DNA of 64,000 nt from contig CP139021.1 in assembly GCA_034044135.1 (NCBI GenBank), positions 6,610,001 through 6,674,000 on the forward strand, written 5' to 3'. The position numbers were made by a program, and so were the translations under genes. Of this stretch, positions 18,183 through 25,940 are shown piece after piece. This DNA comes from Flammeovirgaceae bacterium SG7u.111 (lineage in GTDB: Bacteria; Bacteroidota; Bacteroidia; Cytophagales; Flammeovirgaceae). How positions within the stretch are numbered: position 1 is the first letter of the stretch; each line of letters begins with the position of its first letter. A model generated the notes under the pieces. The model saw nothing but the letters and a program-made list of their open reading frames with translations, did not search any database and had not been told where the DNA came from.

Positions 18183-19628
18183 ATGGTAAGACCATACAAA
18201 GCGATTGTCTTGCTTATTTATATAGGTTTAATGTCAGGCCTAGTTATGTTACTATCTCCTGGGAAAATTGTTTTGGGAGGGGATAGCGAACTGAAAATTT
18301 TTACTTGGGCAGATGCCTTTGAAAAACAAGCAGTTCAAAAAGACATTACGGACATTATTAACCTTGCCAACCAAGTTGATAGCCTTACAGAGGAGGAAGA
18401 GGAAACGGATTCGGTGCAAATGGAGTATAAGGAAAACCCGGACCCTAACATAGGCAAGAAAAAAGTACACCCTATCCAGTATGCATCCGATACGGTTTTC
18501 CCCCTCGATAACTTCTTTGCATCTCTCGTAAAACTTTCTTCTAGCGATGAGCTCATCCGGATATTGCACTATGGCGATTCGCAGCTGGAAGGAGACAGAA
18601 TGAGTGATTACCTGAGGAACCGTTTCCAAAAAAGGTTTGGAGGCTGCGGAGTAGGTTTAGTCCCTGTTACGGAACTAGAAGGAGCACGCTCTTCGCTTTA
18701 CCAAGAAGCCAGCCCCAACTGGGTGAAATACGCTACCTACGGCATAGACCGCAAGCAACCTAAGCACAAAAACTACGGTGTGTTGGGCAGTTATTTTACT
18801 TTCGACAAAAGTGCACCAAATAACACGGGCGAGATGAAGCTCTTTAGATCAAAGTACGCCTACAAACGATTTAATGTAATTGAAAACTTCAAAGTTCTGC
18901 TCAGAAACAAGCAAGACGAGGTACAGGTAGTGGTGGATATGAACGGCAAGCGGTTAGGCAAAGAGCTTGTAGCACCAGATAAAGACCTCACCGTTGTTAG
19001 GTTTCCCGTAGAAGAGGAATTCAGGAACATCAATGTGAACTTCATGAGCCAAGGCCAGCCCGATATTTATGGTATAGCCATGGACTGCAACAGGGGAATT
19101 GCGCTGGACAACATAGCCATGAGGGGAAGCTCGGGTACCGAATTTACCCAGATAAGCCGTGGCTTTTACAAAGAGCAAATCGAAAAGTTGAATGTAAAAT
19201 TCCTTATTCTTCAGTTTGGTGTAAACGTGATTCCGAGCGTGCTGGACGACTACGGATTCTACGAATACAGCATGACCCAACAGCTCAAATACTTAAAGTC
19301 GCTCTCTCCCGACTTAGATATTTTGGTGATAGGCGTGTCGGATATGTCCCGAAAAAATGGAACGAAGTACGAAACCTACCCCAATGTAGAACTTGTGCGA
19401 GATGCCCAAAAAAATGCTGCGTTCAAAGCTGGCTGCGCCTTTTGGGACTTGTACGATGCCATGGGCGGGGAAAACTCGATGGTGAGCTGGGTAAATGCTG
19501 ACCCGCCACTAGCCAGTACCGATTATACCCATTTTACCAGAAGGGGAGCAGGAGCTGTAGCCGAAATGGTGTACAACGAGATCATTGCCGAGTACATCCG
19601 TTACAAAAAACGCAAACTAGCTCAGTAA
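18183..19628 (+). CDS. Membrane-anchored SGNH/GDSL-type esterase
   Basis: The 481-residue protein has an N-terminal membrane segment (7-25) and an acidic spacer. An SGNH hydrolase domain follows with block I HYGDSQLEGD (nucleophile Ser), block III-like LQFGVN and block V DYTHFTRRG (Asp-His pair). Such exported SGNH proteins in Bacteroidota remove acetyl groups from peptidoglycan or surface glycans, often beside an MBOAT acyltransferase; none is found here. The ATG at 18183 gives the membrane anchor. A MITE-like repeat follows directly. Confidence 0.75.
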   Translation: MVRPYKAIVLLIYIGLMSGLVMLLSPGKIVLGGDSELKIFTWADAFEKQAVQKDITDIINLANQVDSLTEEEEETDSVQMEYKENPDPNIGKKKVHPIQYASDTVFPLDNFFASLVKLSSSDELIRILHYGDSQLEGDRMSDYLRNRFQKRFGGCGVGLVPVTELEGARSSLYQEASPNWVKYATYGIDRKQPKHKNYGVLGSYFTFDKSAPNNTGEMKLFRSKYAYKRFNVIENFKVLLRNKQDEVQVVVDMNGKRLGKELVAPDKDLTVVRFPVEEEFRNINVNFMSQGQPDIYGIAMDCNRGIALDNIAMRGSSGTEFTQISRGFYKEQIEKLNVKFLILQFGVNVIPSVLDDYGFYEYSMTQQLKYLKSLSPDLDILVIGVSDMSRKNGTKYETYPNVELVRDAQKNAAFKAGCAFWDLYDAMGGENSMVSWVNADPPLASTDYTHFTRRGAGAVAEMVYNEIIAEYIRYKKRKLAQ

Positions 19629-19634
19629 GCACCT

Positions 19635-19846
19635 TGTGTACTAAATTTTTGTATTTTTTAATAGTCTCATTTTGTTGATTTTTAGACCCTGCTGACGGTT
19701 GCAGGTTATTGGTTACTGGTTTTAACAAATTAGCATTGATTGCGAATTGTATTTCGCAACCAATACTTTCCAAAATTTAGGCTGAAGCCAAATCGTGTTT
19801 CTTTTGAGCCAGGCTTAAAAAAAACGCATGAAAGCTTAGTTTGCAG
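19635..19846. repeat. MITE-like repeat, copy 3 (degenerate)
   Basis: It begins TTGTGTACTAAATTTTT and ends GCTTAGTTTGCAG, and shares GCTGACGGTTGC and GGTTTTAAC with the other two copies. Mismatches in both ends suggest an old copy. Confidence 0.5.
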
Positions 19847-19926
19847 AATAGTAGGGAACAAATAGTTCCTACATCCGTTTTTCAGGTTGTCTAACCAGAA
19901 GTTGAACATAAACCGACTACACTGCT

Positions 19927-20559
19927 GTGAACTACCAAGGCCTTACCCGAATCATTTCTAAAGGAGAATCCCAAACGCTTGAGTTCAAGCAGACCATCAC
20001 CCACAAGTACAAGCTTGCCAAGGTAATCTGCTCTTTTGCCAACACCAAAGGCGGCTTGCTGCTGATTGGCGTAGCGGACAATCAGCAGATTTTGGGGATA
20101 GATCCTGACGAAGAGATGTACAGCCTTGTAGAAATAACCAAGCATTTTTGCCGCCCCGAAGTCAGCTTCAAGGCACAAGTTGTAGAAGATAAAAATGGGG
20201 TTTCCGTATTGGTAGTCAATATCCTCGAAAGCAAAGAAAAACCGCACTATTCCCTTGGGAAAAAGAATAACTGGGAGGTGTATGTGAGGATGAACGACAA
20301 AAGCATAGCGGCGGGGAAAAATCAAGTGAAGCTCATGGAAAAAGCTGAAAGCGATGATCTTTTCCAACTCAACGATCTTCAATTTAAGATAGTAGACCAG
20401 CTCAACCGCCAAGAGTCCATCACGGTGAAGCAATGCGCCAAGTTGCTCAACCTTTCCCCTCGCAGGGCAAAACGCGAGCTTATCGAACTGATGCAAGGCG
20501 GCGTAATTTTCCAACAAGAGCTAAAAAAAGAGGAAGCGTTTTTTTTGGCTGTTTTGTGA
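19927..20559 (+). CDS. AlbA_2 (Schlafen-type) domain protein with winged HTH
   Basis: The 210-residue protein opens with the AlbA_2 pattern: ESQTLEFKQTI, then VICSFANTKGGLLLIGV near residues 37-55. A C-terminal winged-helix follows (about 145-205, ITVKQCAKLLNLSPRRAKREL). AlbA_2-wHTH proteins are usually transcription regulators or defence-associated nucleic-acid-binding proteins. No ATG exists at the N-terminus, so GTG at 19927 is the likely start. It converges on the HTH gene with an 11-base gap, and marks the left edge of the accessory island. Confidence 0.7.
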   Translation: MNYQGLTRIISKGESQTLEFKQTITHKYKLAKVICSFANTKGGLLLIGVADNQQILGIDPDEEMYSLVEITKHFCRPEVSFKAQVVEDKNGVSVLVVNILESKEKPHYSLGKKNNWEVYVRMNDKSIAAGKNQVKLMEKAESDDLFQLNDLQFKIVDQLNRQESITVKQCAKLLNLSPRRAKRELIELMQGGVIFQQELKKEEAFFLAVL

Positions 20560-20569
20560 AATCCTACGA

Positions 20570-20953
20570 TTACTCACTTGCTTCTCCCCCTGTCGCCTTC
20601 TTGTTTTCCTTTATCTTATCGAGGATCAGTTGCTCTATTTCTTCCAGTTGGTTGAGCGGTACAGAATTGAGTGCTTTGGTTATATCTACCGTCTTTTCAG
20701 GCTTTTTCAGCTCCATGAGCGGGTGGTTCTTATCCAAAGGCAATGAATCATCGGGCTCCCACACCAGCAAGTCGTTGGGAGTACAGCGCAGCAAGTAGCA
20801 AAGCCTTTCTAGCTCCCTCAGTTCGAGCCGCCTGATCGAGCCTCGCCCACACCTCGAGGCAAAATTATCTGAAAAACCTGCTTTTTGGAGGAAGGTAAAA
20901 GGGCGGTCAATCCCTCTCGCCTTAAATATCCGCTTAAAATTGTAGTACATCAT
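20570..20953 (-). CDS. Small XRE-like helix-turn-helix regulator
   Basis: The 127-residue protein has an N-terminal Cro/C1-type HTH (about 1-70: FKRIFKARGI ... LRELERLCYLLRCTPNDLL). A helical C-terminal tail follows (LNQLEEIEQLILDKI). ATG codons at 20953 and 20950 are both possible. Its 5' side is the 21-bp periodic array (21060-21353), so any operator sites would lie there. The target is unknown; autoregulation through the array is a guess. Confidence 0.7.
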   Translation of the reverse strand: MMYYNFKRIFKARGIDRPFTFLQKAGFSDNFASRCGRGSIRRLELRELERLCYLLRCTPNDLLVWEPDDSLPLDKNHPLMELKKPEKTVDITKALNSVPLNQLEEIEQLILDKIKENKKATGGEASE

Positions 20954-21059
20954 AACAGTAGGGGGAGTTTAAAGGTGAATACTGCAACTAACAAACAATA
21001 TAACACCTCTTACTTACTAAAACAATTACTCTACCTACTTCCTCACTTTACTTAGAACA

Positions 21060-21353
21060 TATATAGTTCCTTCAAACAGCATAATTATTCTTACTTATTA
21101 GCTATAACTTATTTATAAACACTTTATACTTCTTTTATACAAACCCATAGTTATCTATAAAAGGCATATAATTACTTATATATTCTATAAAATTCTCCAT
21201 AGAAAACATGTAGTTACTCATAGCTTCTATAGAATTCTCCATAGAAAATATGTACTTACTAATAGATTATATAGAGTTACCCAAAGATTCCATATAGTTA
21301 TCCAAATAATATATATAACTCTTCAAACAAAACATATAGTTCTTTATTCTAGA
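21060..21353. repeat. Fourteen-unit degenerate array with exact 21-bp period
   Basis: Units begin at 21060, 21081, 21102 and so on every 21 bases to 21333. Each follows the pattern YATATAGTTACTCnnAnannn. The register is kept for 14 units although the sequence varies; traces continue left to about 20997. Read on the minus strand, each unit is seven codons, giving a heptapeptide close to xNYMxSM with several in-frame stops (for example at the fourth unit from the right). It is therefore either a decayed heptad-repeat coding sequence or a phased set of protein-binding sites in front of the HTH gene. Confidence 0.8.
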
Positions 21354-21596
21354 AAGTACTTAAGCACTTATACTGATTTGGGCAACTGGAAAAGCTATAC
21401 GAAGACTAAAAGGCAAGACTAGCTTTTTTAAAAGGTATAATATCCTACTCCACTCCCCTCCAAACAAAGTTATTTTGTACATTTATACCGTGTTGAGCTC
21501 CTCTTCAAATAGGAAAAGGACGTTCAGCGCATAAGAGAAATAACAACACTAATTGTTGATATACAATTGTTGCCCCCAAATTTGGGGGAACATAGA
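21354..21596. other. Non-coding segment with GC palindrome
   Basis: The only clear structure is a perfect 16-base palindrome CCCCCAAATTTGGGGG at 21573-21588, just before the broken TPR gene, plus a CAACACTAATTGTTG inverted repeat at about 21543-21557. It may be a terminator or operator. Confidence 0.4.
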
Positions 21597-21780
21597 ATGA
21601 AGTACTTTCTATTTATGGTAATTGTTTTATGCAATAGCAACATCAATTCAGGCAAATTTCCGAAGAAGCTAATAAATACTATTCTGACGGCAACTATGAT
21701 AGTGCAATTGAATTATATACGAAGGTAATTAATATCAATCCAGGCAATCTCGCCGCTTTTTTTGGATTGATCCTATGCTA
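21597..21780 (+). pseudogene. Truncated, frameshifted TPR-protein gene
   Basis: An ATG at 21597 opens a hydrophobic signal-like peptide (MKYFLFMVIVLC). A different frame from about 21652 reads ISEEANKYYSDGNYDSAIEL then YTKVININPGN, a clear tetratricopeptide unit. At least one missing base joins the two frames, and the reading frame stops at 21778-21780, right beside the recombinase stop. The rest of the gene is gone, which suggests that the recombinase platform or later deletion removed it. Confidence 0.6.
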
Positions 21781-21781
21781 G

Positions 21782-22639
21782 TTATAAATCATCTAGTGGG
21801 CTTTTAATTTTAGATTTTGTCACATCTGTAATATGCGTATATACTTGAGTAGTTTTTATAGAGTTATGGCCTAGTAAATGCTGAACATAGCGGATATCTG
21901 TCCCCTTTTCAACAAGGTGAGTAGCAAAACTATGCCTCAAAACATGTGGAGTTACAGCCTTATTTATTTTTGCTTTTTTTGCCACCCTTTTTACAATATT
22001 CTGAACACTTTTTTCAGAGTACCTATCTTTTTTCTGCCCTTCAAATAAATACTCTTTTGGTCGGAACAACTTAAAATATGCCCTTAAATCAGTTAATAGG
22101 TTTTCTGAAAGCATCACAGCCCTATCCTTTTGCCCTTTGCCATTTCGTACATGAATAAGCATGTTTGCAGAATCAATATTCTTTATTTTCATATCCAAAA
22201 CTTCCGAGAGCCTTAAACCCGCACCATATAACAATTTTAATATACAAAGATGCTTTATGTTCTCTGTTGCTTTAAACATACGGCCCACTTCTTGTTGACT
22301 GATGAACTTGGGCAAGGAAGCTGCTTTTCTTTGTGGATATAAATAAGATAGCTTCATTTTTTTTTGAAAACATAAATTAAAAAATTTGTCTATAGCTCCA
22401 AGCATTTGTTTTTGATAAGAAGCACTGATGCTTTCTTTTTCAATAAGGTGCACGATATAATTTTCAATATTGCTTTCAACTACCTTTTCTAGATCATATC
22501 TTTGAAAGGCTCGCAAGAATTTTTGTAGGCAATTTGTATATGCGTTGATTGTATTTGGCGCATAACGTTGGAGCTTCAACTGTTGTTTGAAGCGGCTTAC
22601 CAACTTAGCGATATCTTGGTCTGACATTCGTATATCCAT
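21782..22639 (-). CDS. Tyrosine recombinase, integron-integrase-like but without the IntI insertion
   Basis: The 285-residue protein has an N-terminal SAM-like core-binding domain (about 8-95) and a catalytic domain with R143 (GAGLRLSEV), K168 (GKGQKDR), H232 and R235 (PHVLRHSFATHL), H258 (LLGHNS) and Y267 (VYTHI). It ends KIKSPLDDL, close to the SPLD ending of IntI proteins. The roughly 35-residue IntI-specific insertion before the HxxR box is absent, so it is closer to XerC/D in length. It is divergent from the cassette array with an attI-like site beside its start, the standard integron layout. It should recombine the AACGTTG sites. Confidence 0.85.
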   Translation of the reverse strand: MDIRMSDQDIAKLVSRFKQQLKLQRYAPNTINAYTNCLQKFLRAFQRYDLEKVVESNIENYIVHLIEKESISASYQKQMLGAIDKFFNLCFQKKMKLSYLYPQRKAASLPKFISQQEVGRMFKATENIKHLCILKLLYGAGLRLSEVLDMKIKNIDSANMLIHVRNGKGQKDRAVMLSENLLTDLRAYFKLFRPKEYLFEGQKKDRYSEKSVQNIVKRVAKKAKINKAVTPHVLRHSFATHLVEKGTDIRYVQHLLGHNSIKTTQVYTHITDVTKSKIKSPLDDL

Positions 22640-22777
22640 TTATGTACAAAATATGTAATTGATATAACGTATTGATTTCCAAATTTATAGTATAATTTTA
22701 ATATTTTTTATTGTCTGGATATACGAACATTGGACAAAGGGCAGATATGCGACATTCGTATATCCGGACGTTGGCTG
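22626..22777. other. attI-like primary recombination site next to the recombinase
   Basis: The 11-base word GGATATACGAA occurs at 22717-22727 and inverted (TTCGTATATCC) at 22755-22765; a third copy, inverted, covers 22627-22637 and includes codons 1-4 of the recombinase. The right arm runs straight into GGACGTTGGCT (22766-22776), the same GTTG core that starts every cassette. This arrangement fits an attI site plus accessory integrase-binding sites, and would let the recombinase bind over its own start. Confidence 0.65.
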
Positions 22778-22810
22778 TAATACTGGAAGACCCTGCAAAA
22801 ATTGATAATT

Positions 22811-23773
22811 ATGACAATAAAAGAAGCAATTTTAAAAACACTTGACGAATTAAACGGATTGACAAACTACATGGAAGTTTACAATCACATCGTTGAGAAA
22901 GAATACTATGATTTTAAAGATGCAAAAACACCTGCATCAACAATTTCAGCTTTATTAGGGGATTTCATTAGAAACGGTGATACGAGAGTAAAACGGATTA
23001 AAGAAACAGGTGGTACTTATTCTTACTATTTGACTAAAAATGAGTCAAACATTGGAATTGACACACTGATTGAAAAAACAACTACTGAAAATAAAAAGCA
23101 GATTAAGAAAGGCACATTCGAAGAAAGAGATTTACACTTGTTACTGAGTAGCTATTTGAAAAACGCTGACATTTATTCGAAAACAATTTTCCACGAACAA
23201 TCATCAAATAGTAAGGATAATCATCAAAAATGGATTCATCCAGACATGATTGGAATAAAGTTTCTGAACTTACAGACTAAAGCAAGTCAGAATTTCTTAA
23301 AAGCTATTAATCGTGTGGATACTTTCAAAATGACTTCATACGAACTGAAAAAAGAGATTAATTCGGATTATGAATTAAAAAAATGTTTCTTTCAAGCTGT
23401 TTCAAATTCAAGCTGGGCAAATTATGGATACCTTGTCGCTTTTGAAATAAGTGATAGTTTAAATGAAGAAATGGAGCGATTAAACCAGTCTTTCGGAATC
23501 GGAATAATTGAATTGAAATCAAATCCTTATGAAAGCAAAGTGCTGTTTTCTGCAAAATATCGTGATTTAGACTTTAAGACAATTGACAAACTTTGCAAGA
23601 TTAACAAGGATTTCGAGAAATTCATCGAACAAGCTGAAAAACTGATGACGGCGAGTGAAAAATATGTGACCGCAACGGAAAGAGAATTAGTTGAATTTTG
23701 CGACAAGTATTTTGAAAGCGACACGGAAATGGAAGATTATTGTAAAAAGAAAAATATAACGATTGAAGAATAA
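22811..23773 (+). CDS. Cassette 1: HARE-HTH protein, HrgA/COG2958-like
   Basis: The 320-residue protein starts at the ATG at 22811, 34 bases after the attI-like core; a TTG at 22802 is less likely. Residues 1-75 match a HARE-HTH domain (TIKEAILKTLDELNG ... ASTISALLGDFIRNGD). This DNA-binding module is found in restriction-linked proteins and RNA polymerase delta. The C-terminal part (about 95-320; KWIHPDMIGIKF) resembles HrgA-type proteins, whose genes sit at restriction-modification loci. A role in nucleic-acid defence or modification sensing is inferred. Codon use is very A/T-rich, unlike the flanking core genes. Confidence 0.65.
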   Translation: MTIKEAILKTLDELNGLTNYMEVYNHIVEKEYYDFKDAKTPASTISALLGDFIRNGDTRVKRIKETGGTYSYYLTKNESNIGIDTLIEKTTTENKKQIKKGTFEERDLHLLLSSYLKNADIYSKTIFHEQSSNSKDNHQKWIHPDMIGIKFLNLQTKASQNFLKAINRVDTFKMTSYELKKEINSDYELKKCFFQAVSNSSWANYGYLVAFEISDSLNEEMERLNQSFGIGIIELKSNPYESKVLFSAKYRDLDFKTIDKLCKINKDFEKFIEQAEKLMTASEKYVTATERELVEFCDKYFESDTEMEDYCKKKNITIEE

Positions 23774-23780
23774 AGTACTA

Positions 23781-23913
23781 CAGCCAACACGCGGTATAAA
23801 AAATTGCCGAGGCAGTAAGTTATTCAATGGTTGTAGCCCGCTTCAATTTTTGTGTAACTTGACAGGAAATCGCCCGCAATCGGCAACTTTTCATACCGCA
23901 AAACGTTGTGTGC
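23781..23913 (+). other. attC-like site 1 (cassette 1/2 junction)
   Basis: The left arm GCCAACACGCGGTAT (from 23783) with its extension to 23810 pairs 18 of 20 bases with 23880-23899, and GCCAAC opposes the core GTTGTGT (23905-23911). Total length is about 133 bases, in the range of integron attC sites. It starts ten bases after the cassette 1 stop codon. Confidence 0.75.
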
Positions 23914-23935
23914 AATTAGAAAAAACAAAAAAGCT

Positions 23936-24991
23936 TTGACAAAAAATATAATAAAAATACTTCTAGTACTTGTTACTTTTTCAATAATTAGCTGTAAACA
24001 AAAGAAAGAATTCAAGAATGGAAGCACTAAGGAAATTGTTGAATACTTTGCTAATGAATTTTTGGATGACGATAGAATTCATTCGGTTTCTATTGCGCTT
24101 TATAATAATGGAAAAGAATCTACATTCCATTTTGGAGAGCAAAATCCAAACAAGAAAAACCCACCAACTGACTCTACTCTTTATGAATTGGCTTCTGTAA
24201 CTAAAACCTTTACTGGAACAATGGTTGCTAAAGCCGTTCTTGATGGCAAAATTTCGCTTGATGATGATATCAGGGATTATTTACCACAAGAATATTCCAA
24301 TTTCCAATATGATAGAGAAAAAGTCACTATTAAAGATATTATTACACACACAGGTGGTTTCCCTAATTTCCCACCTGCTGGAGAAAACAAGAAAGCATTT
24401 TGGAATGGATTGCATCAAGTAGAAATTAGCTCAAAACCTGGAACGGAATTCCACTATTCAAATACTGCGCCTGAAATAGCTGCGTACATTCTTGAAAAAG
24501 CTTATGGAATTCCATACCAAGAACTTATTGAGGAATATATCTTAAAACCGAACCAAATGATAGACACCAAATTTGTCCTCAATGCAAAAGATAAAAATTT
24601 GTTGATACAAGGCTACAACGGTGAGAAAGAACCGCAAGAGCATTATCAAAACAATCTTTGGGGTGGAATTGCAGGAATTCACTCAAACACAAGTGATTTA
24701 ATAAAGTATATCAAATATCATTTGAATGAATCAATACCAGAAATTGAAGAATCTCACAAGAATTTCTTCAGCACCCAATACGATTTTGATATAGGATATC
24801 ATTGGAATATCGTAGAAATAGAAAATGAAGTTTGCTATCGTCACCATGGCGGAATTTGGGGAATGCAGAATTGGCTTATGGTATTTCCAAAATCTAACAT
24901 TGGAATTGCTGTTTTATCGAACGCAAGTTTTGAAGGCATAGATGATAAACTTGAAAAATTAGCTCTGAATATTAAAAGAGGAATAAAATAA
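23936..24991 (+). CDS. Cassette 2: serine hydrolase of the class C beta-lactamase family, lipoprotein
   Basis: No ATG fits, and the TTG at 23936 gives a good lipoprotein signal (KILLVLVTFSIISC, Cys at residue 20) and 351 residues. The open frame extends back to a TTG inside the attC core. Catalytic motifs are SVTK (nucleophile Ser and Lys), YSN (FHYSNTAPE) and the HHGG near the end in place of KTG. Members include beta-lactamases, D-amino-peptidases and esterases; the YSN/HxGG combination points to a penicillin-binding-like or esterase activity rather than proven drug resistance. An identical copy is at 29462-30517. Confidence 0.8.
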   Translation: MTKNIIKILLVLVTFSIISCKQKKEFKNGSTKEIVEYFANEFLDDDRIHSVSIALYNNGKESTFHFGEQNPNKKNPPTDSTLYELASVTKTFTGTMVAKAVLDGKISLDDDIRDYLPQEYSNFQYDREKVTIKDIITHTGGFPNFPPAGENKKAFWNGLHQVEISSKPGTEFHYSNTAPEIAAYILEKAYGIPYQELIEEYILKPNQMIDTKFVLNAKDKNLLIQGYNGEKEPQEHYQNNLWGGIAGIHSNTSDLIKYIKYHLNESIPEIEESHKNFFSTQYDFDIGYHWNIVEIENEVCYRHHGGIWGMQNWLMVFPKSNIGIAVLSNASFEGIDDKLEKLALNIKRGIK

Positions 24992-24992
24992 C

Positions 24993-25932
24993 TGCACACA
25001 ATCGAGTAGGCGGCCGTGAGCCATAAGCCCACGGTGCACCTCACTAGGCGTGCCCCTGGAACGCCAGCCCGGTCACACCACCCAGCGTACGGACTAGGCG
25101 TCCCCGATCTCGTACTGGGCGGTTCGTCAAGCATAGCATAGTCGCTCTTTACACCAACTATGCCTTTGCCGTAGTTTAAGATAGGGCTAGCTTAGCCTCC
25201 CTATCGAATTTTGGGCAACTTAACGTTCAGCCCTTCGTCAACCCGTGAGAACTCCGAGTCTTCCATCGGCTCTTTTCCCGGTCGGTACTATGGCCTCTGC
25301 CGGCAGGCGTCCCTGTGACTTCTCAACTTCGTTTCCAGAATCCCCTCCCCTACAACCTGGCTCATCGCTAAAATTGTCTACTAGACAATTTCTTTACACT
25401 CTGCCCTCTCGGTAAGGTGGATATCCCGCTGCCACGGTGGCTTGTATCTATCCCCGCTGGATCTACTATTTCGGCACTGTCCCCAATCGAAATCAGGGCT
25501 TTGGACTTCGGCAGCATGTGGTACCTCATCCGGCGGGGACGCCCAGTTCTGATAGCCTCTGTATCCAAGTTCCTCACTTCGTGATGTCCTTTCGAACTCC
25601 CGTTCTCAGGAATGTCAGTACAGATACCGCAGTCTGGCCGCTTCGGCGGTCCGATTACTTCAGTCCTTGGGTCGCCCCAAGCAACCTTGCCACTTGCTTT
25701 GCTTCGGGTACGACTCCCGCGCATACGGGTCGGGGACGCCCAGTCTTTCACCCTTTGGAACACTCAAGTTCATGAGCTATATTCACCATTCAAGGCGCAC
25801 ACAATGTATAAAAAACATAGGGCTTTTTGTGTTAACTCCAAAATCCTGTGTTTATTTACAAAGTCCGCCAAACCAAAACGTAAGGATATTTAATTGCCCT
25901 ACGTTTCTTATACCGAACGTTGGCGTGCATTA
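24993..25932 (+). other. attC-like site 2, interrupted by a group II intron
   Basis: With the intron (25001-25800) removed, the left arm reads TGCACACAACAATGTATAA and continues to CATAGGGC. It pairs with GCCCTACGTTTCTTATACC (25896-25914) before the core AACGTTGGC (25916-25924). The inner stem matches 16 of 18 positions. This reconstruction also gives the CACAAC box expected opposite GTTG. Confidence 0.7.
25001..25800 (-). mobile_element. ORF-less group II intron, copy 1
   Basis: Read on the minus strand the 800-nt element starts GTGCGCC (GUGYG rule) and ends CCTACTCGAT, with a candidate branch-point A seven bases from the 3' end. Just upstream of that end is a domain-V-like hairpin (25076-25128): ACCGCCCAG pairs with CTGGGUGGU, with a two-base bulge. 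It is GC-rich and highly structured in an AT-rich setting, and has no reverse-transcriptase ORF. Splicing or mobility would need a maturase in trans. It sits in the left arm of attC site 2, on the attC bottom strand, after ATTGT. Confidence 0.78.
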
Positions 25933-25940
25933 GGTACGGT

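Larger units (their letters stand above)
23901..25800 (+). repeat. 1.9-kb direct repeat, copy 1 (hydrolase gene plus intron)
   Basis: Bases 23901-25800 recur at 29427-31324. Identity begins at the AAACGTTG core and stops exactly at the 5' end of the group II intron; sequences outside differ on both sides. The encoded proteins are identical, while the introns differ by two single-base indels and several substitutions. Confidence 0.9.

Noticed and set aside
21060-21353. CRISPR array
   Set aside because: Units are contiguous 21-bp degenerate repeats without conserved repeats and unique spacers, and there are no cas genes.
21782-22639. Calling the recombinase a canonical IntI
   Set aside because: The IntI-specific insertion between the catalytic Lys region and the HxxR box is not present, so only 'integron-integrase-like' is defensible.
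25368-25763. ORFs of 90-130 codons on both strands inside the group II introns (also at 30942-31417)
   Set aside because: Their products have no domain resemblance and change frame with the single-base indels between the two intron copies. The region is better explained as structured RNA.
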